Part shown: in pieces, positions 51,801 through 56,455 of the stretch | Numbering within the stretch: the first letter of the stretch is position 1 | Layout of the letters: every line of letters begins with the position of its first letter | Assembly: GCA_039000515.1 (NCBI GenBank) | Contig: JBCFYV010009882.1 | Coordinates: 61,910,317-61,974,316, forward strand | DNA: 64,000 bases | From: Timema cristinae | Taxonomy: Eukaryota; Arthropoda; Insecta; Phasmatodea; Timematidae | Direction: 5' to 3' | Notes under the pieces: model-generated | The model's input: only the letters and a program-made list of their open reading frames with translations | Told to the model about the DNA's origin: nothing | Database searches by the model: none | Made by a program: the position numbers and the translations under genes

Positions 51801-52092
51801 GTAAGTGCGTACAACCCGAACGGGTAGTAAGACGCGGTGCTAATAATAATAATAATGTATTAATGTAAGGCAACTTATTACATTAGATTTAGCAATAACA
51901 AAGCTAATTTGAATTGAGAATTACCTTACGATTTTGTATCCTCTCTAGCTGGAAACAATATGCAGATAAAGGACAGTCACACAATAATTGGACTGTGGCC
52001 TGGAACCAAATATAATTTACGAGTAACAGCAACCAACAAAGCTGGAGCCTCTACTGTAGAGTACAGTGCTGCTACATTACCGATCATAGGAG
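1098..52092 (+). CDS. Dscam2: Dscam-family cell adhesion molecule, 11 internal exons
   Basis: Joined exons 1098-1245, 3825-3973, 9507-9638, 14041-14338, 24094-24272, 25983-26132, 26723-26878, 35026-35321, 42040-42309, 48007-48440 and 51949-52092 encode about 786 residues. Domain order is Ig9, FN3 1-4, Ig10, FN3 5-6, as in insect Dscam proteins, which are homophilic neuronal surface receptors for self-avoidance and wiring. All introns are GT-AG and phases agree at every junction. The signal peptide, Ig1-8, transmembrane helix and tail are outside the window, so no start or stop is annotated. Phrases such as the FN3-3 strand [16 protein letters not shown] and the FN3-4/Ig10 junction [10 protein letters not shown] look closer to Dscam2 than Dscam1, judged from memory. 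Exons 35026-35321 and 48007-48440 each need one extra C to stay in frame. A processed pseudogene is excluded by the introns; a degenerating duplicate is possible but less likely than sequence error. The family assignment is secure, the paralogue is not. Confidence 0.9.
1246..3824 (+). other. Dscam intron, 2.6 kb
   Basis: It runs from donor gtaatg to acceptor ttttgcag. A more GC-rich patch at about 1600-2450 contains a short internal duplication of a string like gcgccct(c/t)..gg (about 2128-2180) but no recognisable protein. The rest is AT-rich, with nothing recognised. Confidence 0.8.
3825..3973 (+). CDS. Dscam2: Dscam exon: Ig9, second half
   Basis: The exon lies between acceptor attttgcag and donor gtaagt. 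It completes Ig9 with the F-strand signature [14 protein letters not shown], whose cysteine pairs with the one in the preceding exon, and the G strand VHLQVQ. It ends in phase 1, as do most domain boundaries in this gene. The intron before it is about 2.6 kb. Confidence 0.95.
6908..7245. repeat. Tandem repeat, 73-bp unit, about 4.5 copies
   Basis: Units begin with taaaagtct(c/a)atgtcagaag at 6908, 6991, 7064, 7137 and 7210. Spacing is 73 bp after a first copy carrying about 10 extra bases. Copies alternate between actaaagac and actatggac near their ends, so the array is really a 146-bp dimer repeated. The ACATTGTACGT core is conserved. Confidence 0.9.
7930..8640 (+). pseudogene. Mariner-like (IS630/Tc1/mariner superfamily) transposase remnant
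   Basis: The first catalytic block reads LFTDEA at 8093-8110. Next comes [20 protein letters not shown] (from about 8213), then the second aspartate in MWLQQDGAP (about 8360-8386) and the third block [12 protein letters not shown] (about 8480-8515). This order and wording match the widespread arthropod mariner-like transposases with a GPYxLPPRL motif. Stops and frame changes lie upstream of 8219, and no clear terminal repeats were found. It is an inactive remnant inside a Dscam intron, on the same strand as Dscam. Two further relatives lie near 23.5 and 43.8 kb. Confidence 0.8.
9507..9638 (+). CDS. Dscam2: Dscam exon: FN3-1, first half
   Basis: The exon begins after tacaag and ends before gtaagt. 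It reads [15 protein letters not shown], then the B-strand tryptophan in VKLAWLDP, then [12 protein letters not shown]. The start matches the (E/D)xP linker that opens FN3 domain 1 after Ig9. The acceptor lacks a strong polypyrimidine tract directly upstream (cccaatacaag), but frame and homology leave no good alternative. It leaves a single C that joins AC at 14041 to form histidine. Confidence 0.93.
9639..14040 (+). other. Dscam intron, 4.4 kb
   Basis: It is AT-rich and holds the foldback element at 10915-11399. Short triplet tracts occur at about 12105-12140 (CTT, then TTA) and about 12700-12721 (GAA), in opposite orientation. No gene was recognised. Confidence 0.8.
10915..11399. mobile_element. 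Foldback MITE with about 100-bp terminal inverted repeats
   Basis: Both ends start CACT when read inwards (10915, and 11399 on the other strand). The left arm (10915-11035) and the right arm (about 11290-11399) align as inverted repeats through GGGCGCTGCCAA-like and GACTGGGTGCC strings. Within each arm the motif ACTGGG(C/T)(G/A)C recurs several times. The core of about 250 bp is AT-rich and non-coding. It is a non-autonomous element of unknown superfamily; the target duplication is not clear. Confidence 0.8.
14041..14338 (+). CDS. Dscam2: Dscam exon: FN3-1 end and FN3-2 start
   Basis: The exon lies between tctccccag and gtaagt. It finishes FN3-1 (HLSANWQTM, then [19 protein letters not shown]) and opens FN3-2 with [11 protein letters not shown], the tryptophan in VSWTAP, and [12 protein letters not shown]. 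That last string is among the most conserved in all Dscam proteins. The exon therefore spans a domain boundary and ends in phase 2 (GG), completed by A at 24094. The following intron is 9.8 kb and holds the nested Tigger/hAT insertion. Confidence 0.96.
15040..15274 (+). mobile_element. tRNA-derived SINE
   Basis: A box A-like string TGGCAAAGTTA starts at 15041. A good box B, GGTTCGAATCTCGG, lies at 15104-15117. The body ends with the family tail (ccgaatgggtagtaagac, gtggtgctaa) and a simple A/T-rich repeat (aaataaataaata). The same head and tail recur at 22890-23165, and the tail alone elsewhere. It is not an intact tRNA: the acceptor stem and anticodon arm are not convincing. Confidence 0.8.
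15854..17690 (-). pseudogene. Tigger/pogo (DDE_1) transposase, broken
   Basis: Reading leftwards from about 17690: an N-terminal helix-turn-helix remnant ([10 protein letters not shown], then [18 protein letters not shown]); then the DDE core [17 protein letters not shown], the strand [33 protein letters not shown], and [20 protein letters not shown] with the second aspartate; then VFGTFKA and [17 protein letters not shown]. The C-terminal domain (15854-16198) reads [17 protein letters not shown] and [15 protein letters not shown], as in jerky/Tigger proteins. Several frame changes and stops separate these blocks. In the first motif the family's usual DET appears as DKT. It is non-functional. 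Confidence 0.88.
18024..21815 (+). mobile_element. hAT-family DNA transposon with exact 8-bp target duplication
   Basis: The ends are CAGAGCCCTGCGTTT at 18024 and its inverted partner AAAAGCAGGGCTCTG ending at 21815: 14 of 15 bases match. The element is flanked on both sides by TCTATACC (18016-18023 and 21816-21823), an exact 8-bp duplication as expected for hAT insertion. Length is 3792 bp. Subterminal DNA at 18040-18240 is rich in TCGCGA/GCGAT strings. It sits inside the Tigger element between that element's 5' end and transposase, so it inserted later. Confidence 0.95.
18700..21354 (+). pseudogene. hAT transposase (CGGBP1-like group), two exons, nonsense-inactivated
   Basis: Exon 1 starts at ATG 18700 ([15 protein letters not shown]) and encodes a BED-like finger ([16 protein letters not shown], then HVASKNH). 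It ends at about 18994 before gtaagc; an 848-bp intron follows, and exon 2 starts at 19843 ([10 protein letters not shown]). Exon 2 is one frame to 21354, with catalytic blocks FYDETND and [10 protein letters not shown] and the C-terminal dimerisation region [16 protein letters not shown]. In-frame TAA codons occur in exon 1 (about 18742) and in exon 2 (20518, about 20587, 20893), and one frameshift lies near 18955. It is inactive but structurally complete. Family names are from recognition of motifs, not a search. Confidence 0.88.
22890..23165 (+). mobile_element. tRNA-derived SINE, second copy
   Basis: It aligns with the copy at 15040-15274. The shared core is CTAGACT(A/G)C; a degenerate box B (ATGGCTCAATCCCA) lies at 22960-22973; and the tail has gtagtaagacgtggtgctaa. 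A short TC-rich tract lies at about 23015-23040. It is diverged and not a functional tRNA. Confidence 0.7.
23190..23895 (+). pseudogene. Mariner-like transposase remnant, second copy
   Basis: Recognisable blocks are [17 protein letters not shown] (about 23382-23430, holding the second catalytic region) and a C-terminal [20 protein letters not shown] near 23660-23720. Pieces of the third block ([11 protein letters not shown]) lie around 23520. Frames change several times. The end at about 23880-23895 (ggtaacaccctata) resembles the outer repeat of this group. It belongs to the same group as the remnants at 7930-8640 and 43200-44340. Confidence 0.72.
23895..23932 (+). repeat. SINE 3' tail fragment
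   Basis: The string cctgaatgggtagtaagatgcggtg matches the 3' tail shared by the SINE copies in this window, without a head region. Confidence 0.6.
24094..24272 (+). CDS. Dscam2: Dscam exon: FN3-2, second half
   Basis: The exon lies between tttctttttag and gtaaga. It reads [13 protein letters not shown], then [20 protein letters not shown] and [17 protein letters not shown], which are the E, F and G strands of FN3-2. NFT is a potential N-glycosylation site. It ends in phase 1, joining TG CCA at 25983 to give Val-Pro, the usual start of FN3-3. Confidence 0.95.
24273..25982 (+). other. Dscam intron, 1.7 kb
   Basis: It is AT-rich, with a short CA tract near 24908-24921 and a TA tract near 25737-25762. 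Nothing else was recognised. Confidence 0.85.
25983..26132 (+). CDS. Dscam2: Dscam exon: FN3-3, first half
   Basis: The exon lies between acceptor aatctttcag and donor gtaaac. It reads [32 protein letters not shown] and [15 protein letters not shown]. The tryptophan and the NGIIxGYKVxY string are typical of the third FN3 repeat of Dscam. It ends in phase 1 and joins the exon at 26723 across a short intron of 590 bp. Confidence 0.95.
26133..26722 (+). other. Dscam intron, 590 bp
   Basis: This is a short AT-rich intron inside FN3-3, between donor gtaaac and acceptor ttttgtag. Nothing else was seen. Confidence 0.9.
26723..26878 (+). CDS. Dscam2: Dscam exon: FN3-3, second half
   Basis: The exon lies between ttttgtag and gtaagg. 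It reads [28 protein letters not shown] and [20 protein letters not shown] is a potential N-glycosylation site. It closes FN3-3 and ends in phase 1, joining TT CCA at 35026 to give the Val-Pro start of FN3-4. The downstream intron is 8.1 kb. Confidence 0.95.
27253..27345 (+). repeat. SINE 3' tail with TAA microsatellite
   Basis: The tail string aacccgaacgggtaataaga, followed by cgcggtgc, runs into about 17 TAA triplets. It is the same tail as at 15224 and 51806. No tRNA-like head was found upstream, so it is a 5'-truncated copy. Confidence 0.8.
27762..27795. repeat. TA microsatellite
   Basis: This is an uninterrupted TA tract of about 34 bp. Confidence 0.95.
28176..28735. mobile_element. Hairpin MITE, 560 bp, long terminal inverted repeats
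   Basis: The left end TACAGAGTGTCC and the right end (reverse complement TACAGGGTGTTC) begin arms of roughly 250 bp that pair almost to the centre, e.g. CAAAATCCCTATA and GCTAATAC(C/A)A(T)TTAAATTGTGT in both. TA at both borders is consistent with a Tc1/mariner-type target site. There is no transposase. It is a clear non-autonomous element. Confidence 0.88.
29775..31036 (+). mobile_element. PIF/Harbinger-like element, non-autonomous
   Basis: The ends share CCGGTGCCCACGA as an inverted repeat (29779-29791 and 31020-31032). Subterminal DNA on both sides (29795-29945 and 30850-31005) is GC-rich and full of the pentamer GCGTC or its complement, unlike the AT-rich core. The core holds a MADF-domain remnant but no DDE transposase. 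A MADF partner protein is typical of PIF/Harbinger elements; this assignment is inferred. No clear 3-bp duplication was seen. Confidence 0.7.
30027..30475 (+). pseudogene. MADF-domain protein remnant of a Harbinger-like element
   Basis: An open frame from ATG 30027 to 30224 is acidic ([17 protein letters not shown]) and unrecognised. Downstream, at about 30300-30475, a second segment reads [18 protein letters not shown], then a TAG stop, then [16 protein letters not shown]. That matches the first half of a MADF domain, a Myb-like DNA-binding module. The second half of the domain was not seen, so the gene is truncated or spliced to an undetected exon. A role in binding the element's ends is inferred from the family. 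Confidence 0.65.
32430..34968. repeat. Foldback structure, 2.5 kb, with internal tandem repeats
   Basis: The left arm (about 32430-32950) is the imperfect reverse complement of the right arm (about 34450-34968). Exact anchors include AAAATTGCACCTAAC (32695-32709 against 34702-34716); CACCAGTG(C/T)AAAC, GACTGCTAC-like and CTAAGGGA(C/T)C strings also pair in order. The 1.5-kb loop contains degenerate repeats with TGATCA(G/A)AGC at about 33890-34410. No protein was recognised. The right arm stops about 57 bp before the FN3-4 exon, possibly overlapping that exon's branch-point region. Confidence 0.75.
35026..35321 (+). CDS. Dscam2: Dscam exon: FN3-4, with a 1-base frame break
   Basis: The exon lies between acceptor cgctttag and donor gtacat. 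It encodes the whole of FN3-4: [14 protein letters not shown], the tryptophan in LVVGWLTP, then [18 protein letters not shown] and [15 protein letters not shown]. The first part reads in the acceptor frame up to about 35102 (WLTPA); the rest reads only in the -1 frame. One missing C near ccagccgg, inside 35095-35106, restores the expected Ala-Arg-Pro-Asn-Gly and brings the total length into phase. Uncorrected, the acceptor frame runs to a stop ending at 35255. Assembly error is likeliest. Confidence 0.9.
36876..37580 (-). pseudogene. Harbinger DDE transposase, frameshifted
   Basis: Reading leftwards: [20 protein letters not shown] and [11 protein letters not shown]; after a frame change [19 protein letters not shown]; then [19 protein letters not shown] with the first aspartate; [20 protein letters not shown] with the second; and [18 protein letters not shown] with the glutamate. 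It ends [11 protein letters not shown], then in another frame [15 protein letters not shown] and TGA at 36876-36878. All three acidic residues of the catalytic triad remain, but at least two frame changes break it. The N-terminus beyond 37580 is missing or unrecognised. Confidence 0.85.
37797..38450 (+). pseudogene. MADF-BESS protein of the Harbinger element
   Basis: From 37800 one frame reads [20 protein letters not shown], then the basic [18 protein letters not shown]. These are the last helices of a MADF domain. After a linker comes [15 protein letters not shown], a BESS motif, at about 38145-38190. An acceptor (ttttttag) just upstream suggests a preceding exon with the first MADF half, which I did not find. 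Two in-frame TAG codons (after LLPSI and after ETGN) interrupt an otherwise open frame of about 216 codons. Confidence 0.8.
42040..42309 (+). CDS. Dscam2: Dscam exon: Ig10
   Basis: The exon lies between gttctag and gtaaca. A single 270-bp exon encodes the whole tenth Ig domain. It reads [10 protein letters not shown], the first cysteine in [13 protein letters not shown], the tryptophan in RHWFN, and the second cysteine in [14 protein letters not shown]. Two potential N-glycosylation sites (NYT, NGS) flank that cysteine. An Ig domain between the fourth and fifth FN3 repeats is diagnostic of the Dscam family. It enters and leaves in phase 1. Confidence 0.97.
43200..44340 (-). pseudogene. Mariner-like transposase remnant, third copy
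   Basis: Reading leftwards: an N-terminal segment [20 protein letters not shown] (about 44060-43990), then [16 protein letters not shown] and [20 protein letters not shown] (about 43800-43680). Last comes [20 protein letters not shown] with NEPIEWP (about 43530-43460), the block before the third catalytic aspartate. The order matches the other mariner-like copies here. Stops and frame shifts occur throughout. Parts of the + strand look open (43236-43631) but only as the reverse of this gene. Confidence 0.75.
45640..46250. repeat. Degenerate tandem repeat with GATAACTTTG motif
   Basis: The motif (g/a)ataacttt(g/a), often followed by ataatgag or a variant, recurs many times at irregular spacing of roughly 25-60 bp. 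It is AT-rich and non-coding, and the unit length is not resolved. Confidence 0.6.
47100..47300. repeat. AT-rich tandem repeat, about 50-bp unit
   Basis: About four copies of a unit built from ctgtttaaaa, attattaattta and ttaattaat strings lie in tandem with small length differences. Confidence 0.75.
48007..48440 (+). CDS. Dscam2: Dscam exon: FN3-5 and start of FN3-6, with a 1-base frame break
   Basis: The exon lies between cattttag and gtaaat. After (V)APSA the acceptor frame meets TAG at 48033-48035. Adding one C to the CCC run at 48019-48021 gives [20 protein letters not shown], the expected FN3-5 start, and the frame then stays open to the donor. FN3-5 continues with [19 protein letters not shown] and [22 protein letters not shown]3-6 opens with the [19 protein letters not shown] string. 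NTS and NIT are potential glycosylation sites. This is the second exon in the gene with the same kind of lesion. Confidence 0.9.
48960..51110. repeat. Satellite-like degenerate repeat, about 145-bp unit within a 1.1-kb duplication
   Basis: The string tttgacatg..aataacacc(g/a)tata and variants recur near 49313, 49735, 49875, 50430, 50580 and 50885, mostly 140-160 bp apart. Each is followed by gatgagtgatttt-like and tttgaaatatttt-like strings. A larger unit is visible too: strings around 49020-49090 (attatgatgaatcattacgt, gaaccaaa) recur at about 50155-50200. So two blocks of about 1.1 kb lie in direct order. Confidence 0.7.
51690..51855 (+). mobile_element. tRNA-derived SINE, short copy
   Basis: A box B-like GGTTCGGATTCCACG lies at 51731-51745. 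The family tail (cccgaacgggtagtaagacg, then cggtgctaa and TAA triplets) lies at 51806-51855. The middle is shorter than in the 15040 copy. It ends about 93 bp upstream of the last visible Dscam exon. Confidence 0.72.
51949..52092 (+). CDS. Dscam2: Dscam exon: FN3-6, second half
   Basis: The exon lies between cctctctag and gtaaaa. It reads [39 protein letters not shown] and [10 protein letters not shown]. These are the last strands of FN3-6 and the Gly-Gly start of the juxtamembrane linker. It ends in phase 1. The next exon, expected to encode the linker and transmembrane helix, was not found in the remaining 11.9 kb of the window. Confidence 0.95.
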
Positions 52093-53727
52093 GTAAAATT
52101 ATTGATTTAAATTTATTGCAGATCAAGTTTATTGGAACACAGGCCATTTATTTTACCTCCCATTTTTAAAGAGAAATCTATTTATCTAATACATGCTAGA
52201 AACAAGCGTATCTTTAGTGTAATACAGTACCATGCGTTGATAGGTTAAGAGCATATCAAAAATAATATTCGTTAACACTATTGACTAAATGTAACTAGAT
52301 TCTTATTATTAGTTGGCATTGATGCTATCTGTCAAAAGGGAAAGTTGAACAACTCAATATGAAATATCAAAGTAACATATTTTGTGAATGTAATATACCA
52401 ATTATTTTTGGATAATCTCACTTTTCACTCTAGCCAGTTCGGACAGTGTGTAGGGTCTCAGGGTGTAACAATATAATCTCTTTAACTACTTTATTTAATG
52501 GAACAAATATACTAGGAAACCTATGATTATTGAAGTTTTTAAAATAGCAGTAAGATTACTCTTTCTTTCTTCAAGCTCTCTGCATGTTTAACTATTTTAC
52601 ACAACTTGTTTTGTTAGACCCTAGAATTAACTATTAAATTTATTTTAGCTTAATCTTGATCCTTAAGATGTCTTAGACTCAATTGTTGATATCAAATATC
52701 AGTATGTGGCTAGTCATTTTCTGATTCACAAGATAACTCCACGTTATGGAGATAGGTGATTTAACGACTTGAAACTCGTTAAATTAACCTTAAGACTTTG
52801 ATTTTATAGATCAATACCTAAGCGCATGTCTCGTTTTTAAAAATATATATTTATATTCTTATATTATTTATTATTCTGATAAAGCACTCAAGGAACTGTC
52901 CAAAAGTATTTGAATCGTTTCTTAAGTCCAGGTTTTCATTATTTAACTTGACATATTTTGATATCAGGTAAGAATTTATGTGTTGATGGACCATTTTTGG
53001 CTTAGAAAGTTAATTTTTAATATGACCAGTCATTTCATGGATATGAACTAAGTAGAGTTTGTCGTATGATTATGTGACAAAGAAAAGAAAGAGGAGGAAT
53101 CTATCACTAACAACAAAATAAGGTAAAATTATAAGAAAAACATGAATGCACAGTGAGTGATTCTACCCCATTAGTATAGTAACAGAAATGGTTCTCAATC
53201 CCATTAGTTTAGTGATTATGCTACTCATTATTATATTTGGTTACACTTTTTCTAGAGTTGATTCTGCCCCGGAAGGCTTGATTGGTCGCATCATATCCAC
53301 TCCACTCATCGATACCTTCATCCACCCTTCCCTATTCTTGGCGATCACCCTAATCACAACGTTTAAGCCACATTCTCCTTATCACCAGAAGTTCTGATCG
53401 ATTGAAATTGGTAGAACGTCTTAACCGTCCCACTCGTCGATAAGTCCAAGGTATTTTAATCCCTGCGCACTCTTCCTCTCAATTGTATGACTGGGTCCTT
53501 ATTGTTCTTAACCCTCTATCTTTGCGGAATATTTCCACTGCTTTATTAGCAGTAAAAAAAATTAAAAACGATGGTGTCCCTATTGCCCTCCTATCCCTTG
53601 TGTACTGTCCTGCTACCTAGATCAATATCGGTAATAGTAGGATTGGAAAAATTGCATACTGAGCCTATCTACATACATAATTAAATATGATAAAGGACTA
53701 GTAAATCACCCTTTCATTCTTAAGGCC

Positions 53728-54245
53728 CTTGGTTCTGTCGAATGCAAGTCTAAAACCTATTTTGTGGGATGGTCGCAGGAGGTTGAAAGGCGTGGCGTGG
53801 TTTCACAACCGACCAAAGTATCTTTCCGTGCCAACAAGAACAGATGGATCACGGAAACAGTAGATGGCGCTAGCTACCAGACAGGTCTTGCATAAAAATC
53901 ATACGTTTGGAAATATCAGTTTTCTCAAGAACGAATGAAATTTTTATGTTAATATTTTCTACACCCCTTCTAAGATAATATATAGATCTTTGTTAATTGT
54001 TACATTTTCATAATTTTTGTTATGAAACTGGCAGTTTTCTATTGAAAAATGTCAATTTTATCGATATTTGATCACTGTTAAAATAGAGAGGAGGTGTGTA
54101 TATAAAAGGTATAACTTAATCAACATGCTTCTATTCTTGAACAAACCGTTTACGAAAAGAAAATTGCAAAACAATAAAAATTCTTGAAGCTAACCTTTTG
54201 TTCCCATGGCTCTGCATTTCCACGCCAAATGAAAAGGGCCAATCA
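53728..54245. mobile_element. Probable insertion in the left arm of the giant inverted repeat
   Basis: The right arm runs without a break through the corresponding point (CATTCTTATAAGG with GTGAGAGGGG). The left arm has about 510 extra bases between CATTCTTAA and GATGAGAGGGG. The extra DNA starts GGCCCTTGG and ends AAGGGCC plus a few bases, a short inverted repeat, with TTAAG on each side. The exact ends and superfamily are not settled. Confidence 0.6.
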
Positions 54246-55479
54246 CCTTAAGAGATGAGAGGGGTAGGGGGGAGTGTGTGTATATATATATATACAGTGT
54301 CCTCACCGAATGATGGTTTAGTAAGTTTTCCATACCGCGTTAGAAAATAAGCAAACGATAAAACACCTGCAGATATAAGAATAAAACCCTTCTTATCTAT
54401 AAAACAGAGTATTAAGTCTACTTTTGAACGTGATGTTATTATCCAAGCAATGGGGGTGAAAAACTGTCCTCGACTAGTGTAAAATGTCTTTATGCAACCC
54501 GTAAGGTGGTTTCATATTGAAATACCTTCAAAGAAACATAATTTCTACTCCTTACTATAGTAATATATTAATGAATGATACAACTAGGGCATGCAGGGAT
54601 TCAAACCCAGGACATTTAATTCAGACGCCTTACGAGTATTTTGTCTTCATAGCCTACATTATAGGAATTATGTATACCTCATACCTAAGAGGGAAGTGCC
54701 ACCACTTTACCGTCTGTCATAAATTTGGAACGTGCATAATTATGGTCGGTCTTATTAATCTTAGCATGGTAAATATTCTTCACAGATAGAAATACGCAGC
54801 TTGTAACATAAACCGTTGAAAGATTATTTCCAATCCTCCTGGTTTGTATTCTTTCAAAAGCGTTCAAAAACCTTCCCCCCTCTCCTTAAATCTCCCTCGT
54901 TCCTCATCATGTATTGTTTAGTTTCAACTGATCCTACATTGATTGTTAAGAAAAGATATAATGTAACAGTCTATTTAATAATAATGTGGTTACTTGTGCT
55001 AGAGGGGGAGGGGGATATGAACTTATTTTGAGTAAGTGTATGGTAAAAATAATGACATTTATAATGAATGCCTACGAATGAAAAAGTTATAAAATAGAAT
55101 AAATATCAAATGCGCATGGTGTGAAAAAAAAAGCTCAAGTGTTAGTTCGAGAATTACTAACCAGACAATCCAAGACTGTCACCTCTTCCAGTATGGGCAA
55201 TCAATGATAGTTATATATCATCCTCCTGGGCTAGCACGTCTATATTCATCTAATGAACCACTTGTATAAGATTGACTAAAGACTCAATTACAGAAAGTTA
55301 TTATGAACAGACTTATTTCTGACAATTAGAATTTTGATTCAAATTTCACGAATAAAAGTGTAGTCTTAAGGCTAGAATCAAATACTGATCGAATATGTTT
55401 AATGTAGTTTTACAAGTGCCCTCTATGCAAATGCGGTTATAAACCTCGTCATCCTTACTCTGTTAACGTATATCTCGGA

Positions 55480-56240
55480 TGGATTGTAAGTAAGACATTG
55501 AACATCCAAGTAACCATCAATTTGGTGAGAACATTAATCACTGAAGTCAACATTCACCTAAGTCACCATCCATCCATCTGTAAACATAAATAATTGAAGT
55601 AATCATCGATCCGAGTCATCCTCCATCCAACAGAAAACAAATAACCAAGTCTTCAATCAACAAAGTTATCATCGATCCGGTTGAGAACATATGTCGCCTA
55701 AGTCACCGTGGCTAAGAACATAAATCATTGAAGTACTCGTTCATCTTAGTTACCATCCATCCGGATGAGACCATACATCATTGAAGTCACAATTCATCCA
55801 CGTAACCATCCATCTGACTGAAAACATTAATCGTCCAAGTAATCGTCAATCCAAGCTACTACCCATCCAGCTGATAATAAAAAGCAATGATCCAAATAAT
55901 CATATATCCAAGTCACCATCCATCCAGCTGATAAAATAAAACATTGAAGTCAGCATTCATCCAAGTCATTATCCAACTAGCTGAAAACGTAAGTCGTTAA
56001 AGTTACCATGGTTGAGAACATAAATCATTGAAGTCACCATTCTTCCTAGTACCTATCCGTCCAATAGAGAACATAAATAATCAAAGTCATCATTTGTTCA
56101 AGATATCATCCATTTAGCTGAGAAAAAAAAATCATATTATTATGGTTATGAACATAAATATAATCGATGTAATCATTGATCCTAGTCACCATTAATCCTG
56201 TTGATAAACATTTAGGTCATCAGACATCCGAGCTATCATT
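55480..56240 (-). repeat. Tandem array of ~53-bp unit, left arm
   Basis: Repeats contain aacataaatcattgaagtca, then catccaagt and caccatccatccagctga. This is the reverse complement of the unit in 58735-59815. Copies are degenerate and some are truncated. Confidence 0.8.
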
Positions 56241-56455
56241 CATGAGAATATAAGCCACTTAAATTGCCTTTTATCGTGATGGGATCCCCTCTCTCCTCTC
56301 TCCCTTGGTACGTCAAGTCCTGTGAACAAACGCAGTCATTGATGTTTGTGTACTAGTATGATGAGGACCGAATGAAAATATCCCTAGATTCAATTTAAAA
56401 TAGTTTTAGTTCCCTGGAGCTATAAGGCGTCTGTTGTCACCGTCAATTACTCAGC

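Larger units (their letters stand above)
48441..51948 (+). other. Dscam intron, 3.5 kb
   Basis: Most of it is the satellite-like repeat at 48960-51110, and a SINE (51690-51855) lies just before the acceptor. Nothing was recognised in 48441-48960. Confidence 0.85.

Noticed and set aside
53188..53397. 69-codon open frame starting MVLNPISLVIMLLIIIFGYT
   Set aside because: The signal-peptide-like start is attractive, but the interval pairs with the right arm of the inverted repeat, where the frame is not preserved.
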